From an uncultured Collinsella sp. (GTDB lineage Bacteria > Actinomycetota > Coriobacteriia > Coriobacteriales > Coriobacteriaceae): DNA of 24,980 nt. The notes under the pieces are model-generated. The model saw only the letters and a list, made by a program, of their open reading frames with translations, ran no database searches and was not told where the DNA came from. The DNA lies in NCBI GenBank assembly GCA_959596495.1, contig CAUFXK010000021.1:1-24980 (forward strand), given 5' to 3'. This document shows positions 7,894-15,117 of this stretch, piece after piece. The position numbers and the translations under genes were made by a program. Positions within the stretch are counted from its first letter, which is position 1. Every line of letters begins with the position of its first letter.

Positions 7894-7990
7894 GGTTGAT
7901 TCCCCCTTTATGTAGACGACCATGCAGACAAGGGGCAACCGAGGAGACGGGTTGCTGATGCAAACTCCTGCATGCCCGCCACTACCCGAC
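7894..7990 (-). ncRNA. Structured leader copy 2, yjdF-riboswitch-like
   Basis: Second copy of the ~100-nt leader also present at 6698-6795, directly upstream of the YjdF remnant start. It runs from CCGTCGGGTAG through TGCAGGAGTTTGCA and GCAACC...GGTTGC to CTACATAAAGGGGGAAT before the ATG. Pairing is kept relative to copy 1 despite base changes. The yjdF riboswitch identity is inferred from the downstream gene plus the covariation. Confidence 0.55.
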
Positions 7991-8082
7991 GGAGACCGTG
8001 TTTTGTTTCCAGTGGCCGCGCTGAAGGACGCCGGAATCATCCAGAGCATGTCCAAGAAGATCGATACTCTCAGCACCAGAAC

Positions 8083-8510
8083 ATGACCGTGCTAAATGAA
8101 GATTTTTTCGACTTTTACAGGAAGAATGAGTCTTCGCAGTTTGATCTCATAATTGGCAATCCTCCGTACATTAGGTATCAGTATCGCGAAAGCACCCAGC
8201 GCTCTCCCTATCCTCGATATTGACCTCGCACAACATGAAAGCAAACAAGCTGGTCAAACAAGCTAGTTAATGCTTGGGTTGGATTTGTAGTCGCTTGTAC
8301 CGATATGCTTCGTAATGATGGAACTCTGGCCTTTGTTATTCCAGCCGAAGTCATTCAAGTTGCGTACGCGCAAGACCTACGATTGTTTTTATCAACACAT
8401 TTTTCGAGTATTACTTTGCTCACATTCGAGGTGCTTGTCTTTCCTGAAATTGAACAAGAAGTGCTCGTGTTTGTTGGAAAAAGGGGAACCGATGGATCGC
8501 GCGCGCGAGC
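8083..8510 (+). pseudogene. N6-adenine DNA methyltransferase, 5' fragment
   Basis: From the ATG at 8083 the frame encodes MTVLNEDFFDFY and then FDLIIGNPPYIRYQYRES; NPPY is the catalytic motif IV of N6-adenine DNA methyltransferases. The frame is lost near 8220 and resumes with MLRNDGTLAFVIPAEVIQVA, VLVFPEIEQEVLVFVGKRG, typical of Eco57I-type enzymes. The SAM-binding motif I region that should precede NPPY is absent, so the gene is truncated at its 5' end too. It is cut off at 8510 by the IS256-type element and continues after 9989. In life it would have methylated adenine for restriction-modification or BREX-like self marking; this copy cannot be functional. Confidence 0.75.
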
Positions 8511-9988
8511 GTGGTGTAAGAAGGCGCATCGCCTGCTGCCGTCGTCAGCCGAATCTTACTCCTTCCTGAGGCCGTAGGCCTCGGTTATCTCCGCGACGAT
8601 CCGGGCGGCCCTCCTCTCCAGCGCCTCCCTCCTCTCCCTCGATGGGGCCTCCCTGGGCCCGGGGTCTCTGAAGCCGAGTGCGGCGGACTCCTCGCTGAAG
8701 ACGCGCTGGGTGGCCCAGCGCCCCTCCTCCGAGAGGATGGAGGCCGCGCTCAGGCGCAGCATCGAGCCGACCGAGGGGAAGGACTGGACGACCCTGCAGC
8801 GCCTCTTGATCTCCCGGTTCGCCCTCTCCTGGACGTTGTTGGTCCTGAGCTTCGCCCAGTGGGCCCCGGGGAACGCCTGGAAGGCGAGGGCCGAGTCCTC
8901 GGCGGCGGAGAAGATCTCCGCCGCCCTGGGGGAGGCCCTCCCGACCCAGGGCGCGGCCTCCTCCCATATCGCCCTGGAGAGCTCAGGTTCGCTCTCGTAG
9001 CAGGCCGCGTGCACGAGCTTCGCCACGCACTCCTTGGAGGCCTGCGGCCTTCCCGCCATGGCGGACTGGAGGTTCCTCTGCAGGTGGGTGACGCAGCGCT
9101 GCCAGGCGCAACCCTGCAGCTGGCGCGCTATGGCCGCCACGAGCCCCGCGTGGGCGTCGGAGACCACGAGCCTAACACGCCCGAGAGCCCGCGCGCCTTG
9201 AGGCCCGCCAGGAAGCCGTTCCAGCCCTCCTCGCTCTCGGTGTCCATGGCCTCGACGCCCAGGACGTGCTTGCGCCCGTCCGCCCCCAGCCCGATCGCCG
9301 TCACCACGGCGTGGGAGGAGACGACGGAGCCCTCCCTGCAGCTCATGTAGGTGGCGTCCAGCCAGAGGTAGCAGCAGGGCGTCCGGGAGAGGTCGCGGCC
9401 CCTCAGGGCCTCCACCTCGGCGTCCAGCTCGCCGCAGAGCCTCGAGACCTCCGAGCTCGACAGAGAGGAGATGCCGAGCCTCTCGGCGACCCTCTCCACC
9501 TTCCTGGTCGAGACCCCCGAGACGTACATCTCCCGCACGAGCGCGGCCACCGACACGTCCACCCTCGACCAGCGGGTGAGCATCTCCTCGGGGAAGTAGG
9601 AGCCCTCCCTCAGCTTGGGGATCCTCAGCTCGACGTCGCCCGTCGCCGTCTTCAGGGTGCGCGGCCTGTAGCCGTTCCTGCTGTTGGTGCGGGCCTGCGT
9701 GCGCTCGCCCCTGGCCGCCCCGCAGGCGAGTTGGGCCTGCTCGTCCATCACCGCGTTCATGACCAGCGACAGGACCCTGCAGGCGAACTCGCGGGCGTCG
9801 CCGCACTCGTTCCAGAGCCGCTGGAAGTAGAGGGCCTCCTCGAGGCCCATAGGCATTACACTCTCATCAGGGGACATCGTCTTCCTTTCATCCGTTATCT
9901 GAGTCAACGACGGATTGTAGGCGATGTCCCTCCCATCTGCCCCGGGTCGCGGGCGCAAGCCCCCGCTCCCCGCCGGCTCTTACACCAC
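8511..9988 (-). mobile_element. IS256-family insertion sequence
   Basis: About 1.48 kb bounded by 11-bp perfect inverted repeats: GTGGTGTAAGA at 8511-8521 and TCTTACACCAC at 9978-9988. It carries one minus-strand IS256-type transposase gene, frameshifted. It sits inside the methyltransferase gene. The 8 bp outside each end (8503-8510 and 9989-9996) do not match, so no target-site duplication is visible. It is much richer in GC than the DNA on either side, so it looks foreign to the site. Confidence 0.75.
8556..9877 (-). pseudogene. IS256-type (mutator-like) transposase, frameshifted
   Basis: A DDE transposase of the IS256 family. The first frame starts at ATG 9877 (AAAGGAAG just upstream) and encodes CGAARGERTQARTNSRNGYR, LREGSYFPE, then the first catalytic Asp in YLWLDATYMSCREG. 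Near 9171-9176 the frame shifts: the downstream part RLVVSDAHAGLVAAI (second Asp), WQRCVTHLQRN and RTNNVQERANREIKRR (catalytic Glu) is in another frame and ends at TAA 8556. The span of 1322 nt is one base short of a whole number of codons, consistent with a single-base deletion (or a +2 insertion). All three catalytic residues survive, so repairing one base would restore a protein of about 440 residues. No slippery heptamer was obvious to me at the junction. Confidence 0.85.
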
Positions 9989-11000
9989 ATCTGTGCGCAC
10001 TACCAACCGATGACGGCAAAATCCGTGAAATTGAGTCAAAGACATAGAGACTTTGTCGAAACGTGACATCTCCACTATTCCATTTCAGCCAATAAGGCGC
10101 GTTCATGAAAAATGGATGAAGTGTTTCATTGGCGCTGAAGATGCCAAAGTTCTATTTGAAATTAAGCGAGACTCGAGATCCGTGCATTTTTCGGACGTCG
10201 CTCTAATCAACGTGGGCATAACGACAGGAAGCAACAGGTTTTCTCTCTCTCGACGACAACACCTCTTACAAGTATGAACTGGATTGTTGCCATGCCGCCA
10301 ATTGGCAGAAGTTCGCGTGCATCGAGAATTAGATTCGAGGAGCACGACTGGAAAGAGAACAGGGCTGTAGGAAAGAGGTCTCGACTACTCGTCCTTAAAC
10401 CCAATCAGTACGGCATGCTGAACCCCGTTCAGCATGCCGTACCTTGACGAAGGTGAAGAGAATGGCGAGCACGCAGAATATAAATGCTCGATAAGCGGCA
10501 GCTGGTATTCCGTCCCATCCGTATGGGTTCCCGACGCTTTTTTCTTAAGGCGTAACAACCTGTATCCGAAGTTTGTTCTCAATGCATGTTCCGCGGTTTT
10601 CACCGACATGATGCATAGAATGAAATTCAACGATGGCTTCAATCATGAAATTGCGCTATTGGCGTACTACAATAGCATTGACTTTGCTTTCATTGGGCTA
10701 TGCGGACGAAGCTATAGTGGCGATGTTCTGGAAATCCTCCCGAAGGAAGTTGGAAGCGCGATGCTCCCTGATTTGTTTTCCCTGGAATTCGAAGAGGGGC
10801 AATAGAGGAATACCTGCATTTCATCGATGGCGCGACACGCTCCAACCCGAACATAGGAGTTGTTTTTGGACCGTATTGATTCCGAGATCCTTGTTAATCG
10901 ACTTGGACTAGCACTCGAAATGTGCAATCCCGCCGACGAGTTTGGAAAACACCCCAGAAAAGGCGTCTACTCAGAGCAGAATAGTCTCCTTATCCAATAA
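9989..11000 (+). pseudogene. N6-adenine DNA methyltransferase, 3' fragment
   Basis: Continuation of the gene interrupted at 8510. In successive frames it gives QPIRRVHEKWMKCF with FSDVALINVGITTGSNRF, then YLDEGEENGEHAEYKCSIS and WYSVPSVWVPDAFFLRR, then LYPKFVLNACSAVFTDMMHR and LCGRSYSGDVLEILPKEVG. These are the target-recognition-side blocks of Eco57I-type methyltransferases. At least two frame breaks (around 10280-10440 and near 10800) and stops at 10271-10450 show decay. A last block LDRIDSEILVNRLGLALEM ends at TAA 10998-11000, 27 nt before the DUF262 gene. Spacing suggests the methyltransferase, DUF262 and TIR-like genes once formed one transcription unit. Confidence 0.7.
10408..10442. repeat. 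16-bp perfect palindrome with 3-nt loop
   Basis: The arms GTACGGCATGCTGAAC and GTTCAGCATGCCGTAC are exact inverse complements separated by CCC. It lies within the decayed methyltransferase, just before the block starting MPYLDEGEEN. There is no T tract. One arm belongs to the ancestral reading frame (GCATGCCGTAC encodes part of MPY), so the other looks like an inverted duplicate made during replication. Confidence 0.9.
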
Positions 11001-11027
11001 GTATCGAAAAGACTCACAGAGGCAAAG

Positions 11028-12848
11028 ATGGCAATATCAGCACCAAAATCAAATGACACGAATCTTTCCGATTTGCTGTTCAGCATTCATAAGGGAGAGA
11101 CACAGCTTCCCGACTTCCAACGCAAATGGACCTGGGACGATAATCGAATTAGAAGCTTGCTCGCAAGCCTTTCGCAAGGTTATCCAATGGGCGCATTGAT
11201 GCAACTTGAATATGGCGGCTCGGAGGTTAAATTCAAATATCGCACCATCGAAGGAGCTCCTTCCTCAGAAGCAACACCTCGTTATTTAGTTATGGACGGT
11301 CAGCAGCGTTTGACTTCGATGTATCGATCCCTGTACGGGAAGGATGCAGTTGCTACAACCAACGACAAACGCGTCGCCATCTCACGTCTCTATTATCTGG
11401 ACATGAACACTTGCCTTGATCCGGAAGCTGATAGGTATGACGCCATTGTTTCCGTTCCCGAGGACAGGAGAATTAAGGAGAATTTCGATCGAGACGTCAA
11501 GCTCGACTTATCTACCCGTGAACTCGAATATGAACATGAGATGTACCCTGCAAACATCCTTTTTGACTCCAGCGCTGCAACGCAATGGCTTCTTGGATAC
11601 ATGGCTTTCCACCAATCATCTCCGGATGCTGTGGCCAAGTTCAACAAGTTCCAGCAAGATGTCATCGAGACAATCACCTCATATAGACTTCCTGTAATAA
11701 CCATGGATAAAAGCACGCCGCGCGAGGCTGTTTGCAAGGTATTCGAGAACGTCAATACCGGAGGCGTATCCCTCACCGTATTCGAGCTCATTACTGCCAC
11801 TTTTGCCACATACGAGTTTGACCTCCGGGGCGATTGGGAAGCCAACAAGCGCCGAATCCATGCGCTCGACAAGGACATTCGCACCGACGTTACGGAAAGT
11901 GTGGACGAAACCGCGTTCCTGACCACAGTGACACTGTTCACGAACTACAAGCGCAAACGCGATGGTTTGAGTGGAGCCGTCAGCTGCAAAAAGAAAGACG
12001 TGCTGGACCTGCGATTCGAGGATTATCAGGCAAACAAGGAAGTCGTCATCGAGGGCTATGAGCTTGCTCGCGAATTTTTGCTATCGCAGTCCGTATTTAG
12101 GAAGCGCGATCTTCCATACACAACCCAGATCATTCCATTGGCTGCAATTGCAGGCTACGTGGGCTCCAAGCTGTTCAAAGACCCTAAGAGTCAGAAAATT
12201 GTTGCGCGCTGGTTCTGGTGCGGAATCTTCGGTGAGATGTATGGCGGCTCGAACGAAACCCGCTACTGCTATGACATCGAGGATGTAGTCGCTGAAATTG
12301 AAGGCGCTGAATCCGAGATGCGCACCGTGAACGATGCCCACTTCCAATCCACCCGACTTTTGGGACTCCAGTCGAGGCAATCGGCAGCATATAAGGGAAT
12401 CATGGCTCTTCTCTATAAGGGTAAGGGTCTAGATTTCATGCGTGGTATATCCATCGATATCGTGAACAGCATGGAAACGGCTCCTGATATCCATCACGTC
12501 TTTCCGCAGAGCTACTGCGAAAAGATGGGGTACGACAGGCAGAAATGGAATTCTGTCATTAATAAGACGCCCCTACTTCCTGAATCGAATAGAGAAATCG
12601 GAGGTGCAGCTCCTAGCGTCTATTCAGCGAAAATCCTCAAGAAGGCTGATATCGAACAAGATGAGCTTCGTAATCGAATCGAGTCGAACCTCATCGCATG
12701 GGACGCCTTTATTGTGGATGATTTCGACGCTTATTTCAAAGCTCGTGCTATTGCCTTGCTTGATGCGATTGAGCTTGCTATGGGCAAATCTATCTCCGAC
12801 AGAAGCACAGAGGAAACGATAAAGAGATTTGGTTGTTCGCTGGAATAA
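11028..12848 (+). CDS. DUF262/DUF1524 (GmrSD-like) protein, candidate restriction effector
   Basis: An intact 606-residue protein with the two-domain plan of GmrSD/SspE-type proteins. The N-terminal DUF262 domain shows LPDFQRKWTWDDNRI (28-41), the hallmark DGQQR at 90-94, and FENVNTGG around 240. The C-terminal DUF1524 HNH-like nuclease region shows DIHHVFPQSY from about 487, then INKTPLLPESNREIGG. In known members DUF262 hydrolyses nucleotides and DUF1524 cuts DNA, with modified phage DNA or phosphorothioate marks as cues. The start at 11028 is supported by an AGAGG upstream. It follows a dead DNA methyltransferase and precedes a TIR-like gene 41 bp downstream in the same direction. No ssp/dnd genes are visible. 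Defence is a good inference; the modification sensed is unknown. Base composition is visibly less GC-rich than guaA, suggesting horizontal origin. Confidence 0.88.
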   Translation: MAISAPKSNDTNLSDLLFSIHKGETQLPDFQRKWTWDDNRIRSLLASLSQGYPMGALMQLEYGGSEVKFKYRTIEGAPSSEATPRYLVMDGQQRLTSMYRSLYGKDAVATTNDKRVAISRLYYLDMNTCLDPEADRYDAIVSVPEDRRIKENFDRDVKLDLSTRELEYEHEMYPANILFDSSAATQWLLGYMAFHQSSPDAVAKFNKFQQDVIETITSYRLPVITMDKSTPREAVCKVFENVNTGGVSLTVFELITATFATYEFDLRGDWEANKRRIHALDKDIRTDVTESVDETAFLTTVTLFTNYKRKRDGLSGAVSCKKKDVLDLRFEDYQANKEVVIEGYELAREFLLSQSVFRKRDLPYTTQIIPLAAIAGYVGSKLFKDPKSQKIVARWFWCGIFGEMYGGSNETRYCYDIEDVVAEIEGAESEMRTVNDAHFQSTRLLGLQSRQSAAYKGIMALLYKGKGLDFMRGISIDIVNSMETAPDIHHVFPQSYCEKMGYDRQKWNSVINKTPLLPESNREIGGAAPSVYSAKILKKADIEQDELRNRIESNLIAWDAFIVDDFDAYFKARAIALLDAIELAMGKSISDRSTEETIKRFGCSLE

Positions 12849-12889
12849 CAAGTTATTAGAGTTTGTATTATTCACGGAAAGAAGGCTTG

Positions 12890-13651
12890 ATGACCGATTT
12901 CGAAGCTTTGCAGCAGTTATGCAACACAGCCGATCAGTTGTCCAATAGGTATACCAGCGCTAGCTCGCCTGACTTCAAAGCATGGAAGACGAAAGCCGAT
13001 AGGCTTTTGATAAGGCGATTCGGCGAAGACAGCTACGAATTCAAGAGCTTTAATAAAATCAGTTATTCTCTGTCTCTCTTCACTATCAGCACACCTGACT
13101 CAGCGTTCGTTGAAGCTTGCACAAGCGGCCTGCGAAAGGCGAAGGCCGTACTTGAAACATACCTCGATGAATTTTCGGACCAGGAGGAGTCTGCATCGAT
13201 AACAAACATAGGTGACTTCTCGAAAGTATTCATTGTTCATGGTCATGACGGAGAACTTCGAGAGAGAGTTGCAAGAATCATCGAAAGGCAGGGCTTGAAA
13301 GCGGTAATTCTAAACGAGCAATCAAACCACGGTCAGACAATCATTGAGAAATTAGAGACAGAAGGAAACGCCGCTGGTGCCGTATGTCTCTTTACCGCAG
13401 ACGATGAGGGAAAATCACGTGTTGAACAATCAGCAAGGCCCAGGGCACGACAGAATGTCGTCTTTGAAGCAGGATACTTTATCGGTCGGCTGGGCCGAGA
13501 GAACGTCACCATCCTCGTAGATAAAGGAATCGAAATCCCCTCCGATCTTCAAGGCGTCGTATATACCGGAACAGATAATTGGGAATTCAGACTCCTGAAA
13601 GAGTTGAGATCGATGGGATACTCCATTGATCTCAACAAGATGGACTTCTAA
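12890..13651 (+). CDS. TIR-like nucleotide-binding protein, candidate NADase effector
   Basis: 253 residues. The C-terminal half (about 111-240) is the TIR-like domain seen in CD-NTase-associated Cap12 and in 'predicted nucleotide-binding' proteins: KVFIVHGHDGELRERVARI (112-130), HGQTIIEKLE (147-156), then ARQNVVFEAGYFIGRLGRE (186-204) and a closing EIPSDLQGVVYTG. In known members such domains degrade NAD+ when switched on by a sensor. The N-terminal ~105 residues are helical and match nothing I recognise; they are not a STING domain. ATG 12890 is preceded by GGAAAGAAGG; an upstream in-frame TTG lacks a site. The gap to the DUF262 gene is 41 bp with no terminator, so co-transcription is likely. 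NADase activity and partnership with DUF262/DUF1524 are inferences. Confidence 0.85.
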   Translation: MTDFEALQQLCNTADQLSNRYTSASSPDFKAWKTKADRLLIRRFGEDSYEFKSFNKISYSLSLFTISTPDSAFVEACTSGLRKAKAVLETYLDEFSDQEESASITNIGDFSKVFIVHGHDGELRERVARIIERQGLKAVILNEQSNHGQTIIEKLETEGNAAGAVCLFTADDEGKSRVEQSARPRARQNVVFEAGYFIGRLGRENVTILVDKGIEIPSDLQGVVYTGTDNWEFRLLKELRSMGYSIDLNKMDF

Positions 13652-13833
13652 CTAATCCAGTAAGCCATTCTTCGCGCGATAAACTTTCGCTTCATAATGC
13701 GTTCGCCGTTTGATCAGGAGCAAATCGTGACCCACTGTGGCTCACGAAACCGCCCTGCCCCGCCCCGAAATCTGTGACCCAAATTTGACCCCATGGACTC
13801 GCGGCCATTTTTGAGACTGGATGCAAATGGGAC

Positions 13834-13864
13834 AAACTGCAACAAACTGGAGGCAGTTTTTTTT
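13834..13864 (+). terminator. Intrinsic terminator downstream of the TIR-like gene
   Basis: AAACTGC (13834-13840) pairs with GCAGTTT (13853-13859), with a 12-nt loop and a run of eight T (13857-13864). It is the first good terminator after the DUF262-TIR pair. The 180 bp between the TIR stop and this point hold no gene I can support. Confidence 0.65.
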
Positions 13865-13905
13865 AACCATCGAGTGGGCGTGAGCGATATTCGTTGATTT
13901 CAAGC

Positions 13906-13941
13906 CCTCGACCTGCGAGAACAGGTCGAGGTTTCTTATTT
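13906..13941 (+). terminator. Second, stronger intrinsic terminator
   Basis: CCTCGACCTG (13906-13915) pairs perfectly with CAGGTCGAGG (13922-13931) around a 6-nt loop, followed by TTTCTTATTTT. It follows the motif ACCATCGAGTGGGCG (13865-13879), which also marks the intergenic repeats at 7617 and 19776. Confidence 0.8.
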
Positions 13942-13965
13942 TGTAACCTTTGCGGTTTCGCGCCC

Positions 13966-13994
13966 CGTGAACAGGGGACGTAGCACTGTTCACG
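13966..13994. repeat. 9-bp inverted repeat before a YjdF remnant
   Basis: CGTGAACAG (13966-13974) and CTGTTCACG (13986-13994) form a hairpin with an 11-nt loop. Like the hairpin at 7667-7704, it lies just downstream (minus-strand sense) of a YjdF C-terminal remnant. The position could mark an old yjdF transcript end, but no T tract is present. Confidence 0.6.
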
Positions 13995-14080
13995 TTTGGG
14001 CCCATGTCGGCACCGACCATTGCCCGCGCTGCTTCTGCTTGCGCTTCAGCTTCCGCCGCTCGAAGCACGTCGCTTGGAGT
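13990..14080 (-). pseudogene. C-terminal remnant of a YjdF (DUF2992) gene
   Basis: In one minus-strand frame this encodes CFERRKLKRKQKQRGQW before a TGA at 13990-13992. It resembles the basic tail of YjdF proteins (..ERR.LKRKQKHRGH). The DNA matches the 3' end of the yjdF remnant at 7727 (GCCCGCGMTGCTTCTG in plus sense, M being A or C). No upstream part is visible; the next 50 bp lead straight into the end of the DUF3800 gene. It is a third yjdF relic in the window. Confidence 0.45.
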
Positions 14081-14128
14081 TCCCCGCCAGGGGAGAGCTA
14101 ACCGTTCCTTGCGAAACCGCGAGACCAC

Positions 14129-14803
14129 CTATATCCGCTTGCTGCGGGCTTGCTTGAGCCAGTTCCTCTTGAAAGAGCCTATACCTCCGAAGAACTTGTT
14201 GTACGTCTCACCGTTCTCCTTGGCCTCGTACTTGACCAAGGCAAGTTCGATAGTGCAGAGGTAATCCGCAACTTGCTCGAGGCGGTAGTCGGTCATCGAG
14301 GTCTTACGGCGTCGGACGACCCCTTTTGAGAGGACCTTGCCCACCGAGCGGTCGAGCGCCTGCTTGACAATGTCCTGACCGTTGTCGTAATAGACCTTCA
14401 CATCGTCGAAGGATTGAAAGAAGCCCAGGTGTTCAATCATGGCAGAGGAGATATCGCGCCCCATACGCTCCATTAGCCTTGTCGGGTCTTCGAACTGGCT
14501 GCGGCGGTAGACGAACGTAATATAGGAAATGGGAAGTTTGCGGACGAACGAGGAGAAGTAGGCGAGCATCACCTTGCGCTGCTCGATGTTAAGAAACTCA
14601 TAATCCTTGTGCCCGTTCATGAGAGGCTCGGAGTGAAACGGAATGTTAGGGAGATCGGCCCTGGCAAGCTTGGCCTCATAGCCCGTGACCGCCTCGGCGA
14701 TGCTGTCTGCCTGGTCGTGAAAGACGAGTGTGAGCAGGTAGTAGCGAGCTTTGCCGCTGCGGTCGCCGCTCTCGTCGACGAAGATGCTGAGCTCCTTGGC
14801 CAA
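14129..14803 (-). CDS. DUF3800 protein (RNase H-like fold predicted)
   Basis: 224 residues beginning MAKELSIFVDESGDRSGK; the FVDESGD motif (D10, E11, D14) and VYYDNGQD in the middle are the conserved acidic blocks of DUF3800. That family is predicted to have an RNase H-like fold, and its biochemistry is little known. The start codon is TTG at 14803, chosen because AGGAGT sits 5 nt upstream and the family N-terminus begins there. The ribosome site begins only about 13 nt after the T tract of a strong terminator (14827-14854), so there is no room for a separate promoter. Expression must come by read-through from the small RNA gene upstream. This is the layout of type III toxin-antitoxin loci, and structured RNAs called DUF3800 motifs have been reported upstream of this family. 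A toxin or RNA-guided/RNA-controlled nuclease role is inference. Confidence 0.85.
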   Translation of the reverse strand: MAKELSIFVDESGDRSGKARYYLLTLVFHDQADSIAEAVTGYEAKLARADLPNIPFHSEPLMNGHKDYEFLNIEQRKVMLAYFSSFVRKLPISYITFVYRRSQFEDPTRLMERMGRDISSAMIEHLGFFQSFDDVKVYYDNGQDIVKQALDRSVGKVLSKGVVRRRKTSMTDYRLEQVADYLCTIELALVKYEAKENGETYNKFFGGIGSFKRNWLKQARSKRI

Positions 14804-14826
14804 TGGGGACTCCTAATGGAATGGAT

Positions 14827-14880
14827 AAAAAAATAGCCGGGGGACTCCCCCGGCACTTGGAGGTAGCTTAATGAGCCACC
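14827..14880 (-). ncRNA. Small structured RNA gene upstream of DUF3800
   Basis: About 55 nt on the minus strand between a consensus promoter (14887-14915) and a strong terminator. Hairpin 1 pairs GGTGGCT with AGCTACC around a 5-nt loop (CATTA). Hairpin 2 is a 9-bp palindrome, GCCGGGGGA/TCCCCCGGC with a one-base centre (14836-14854; the real loop must open a few pairs), followed by TATTTTTTT. A stable short transcript is therefore expected, with occasional read-through into DUF3800. It may belong to the reported DUF3800 RNA motifs or act as a type III-like antitoxin; I cannot test either. Confidence 0.6.
14836..14854 (-). terminator. Terminator between the small RNA and DUF3800
   Basis: A perfect GC-rich palindrome, GCCGGGGGA-C-TCCCCCGGC in plus sense, is followed on the minus strand by TA and seven T (14827-14833). 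DUF3800's ribosome site starts about a dozen bases after the T tract. Leakiness would set the RNA:protein ratio. Confidence 0.88.
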
Positions 14881-14886
14881 AATAAT

Positions 14887-14915
14887 CTTATAGCATGCTC
14901 TGACGGTGAGTGCAA
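14887..14915 (-). promoter_or_regulatory. Consensus promoter for the small RNA/DUF3800 unit
   Basis: On the minus strand -35 TTGCAC (14910-14915) and -10 TATAAG (14887-14892) are separated by exactly 17 bp. Each box matches the sigma-70 consensus in five of six positions. The predicted start is near 14880, at the 5' edge of hairpin 1. Confidence 0.75.
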
Positions 14916-14926
14916 GGGGGGGGCGA

Positions 14927-15039
14927 GCCGGTACATGGCGTCGCGGCTTATGCGCAGCATCGCGCGCCTCGTCGGCGCCGAATATCGCGTTAGTCGATGT
15001 GATGAGCCTCACCTGGCTCCTGCTAATGCTCTTTGTCAT
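14927..15039 (-). pseudogene. Remnant of an excisionase-like HTH protein (weak)
   Basis: An ATG at 15039 with GAGGA upstream begins MTKSISRSQVRLITSTNAIF, then GADEAR. In the next frame the DNA continues AMLRISRDAMYRLA, which has the look of the helix-turn-helix of small excisionase/MerR-like proteins (..EAA.MLRISR.TMYRLI). A frameshift would explain the switch. It lies just downstream of the intact excisionase-like gene at 15118 and overlaps the DUF3800 promoter region. Short, so uncertain. Confidence 0.3.
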
Positions 15040-15117
15040 GGTCGTCCTCGAGTTCCTTTCGTTTCTAGGCTCCCTCGCGTGCCCGGCCGCGGGCGGCTCC
15101 CGGGGCGGTCGCCGCCG

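Noticed and set aside
7980..8080. LKDAGIIQSMSKK reading in the plus strand, recalling the IS3 transposase QSMSRKG motif
   Set aside because: Only about a dozen residues match, without the DDE context; could be chance.
13742..14128. 128-codon minus-strand frame (MVSRFRKERLALPW...)
   Set aside because: It spans terminators and a YjdF relic in another frame and lacks family resemblance; noncoding DNA is likelier.
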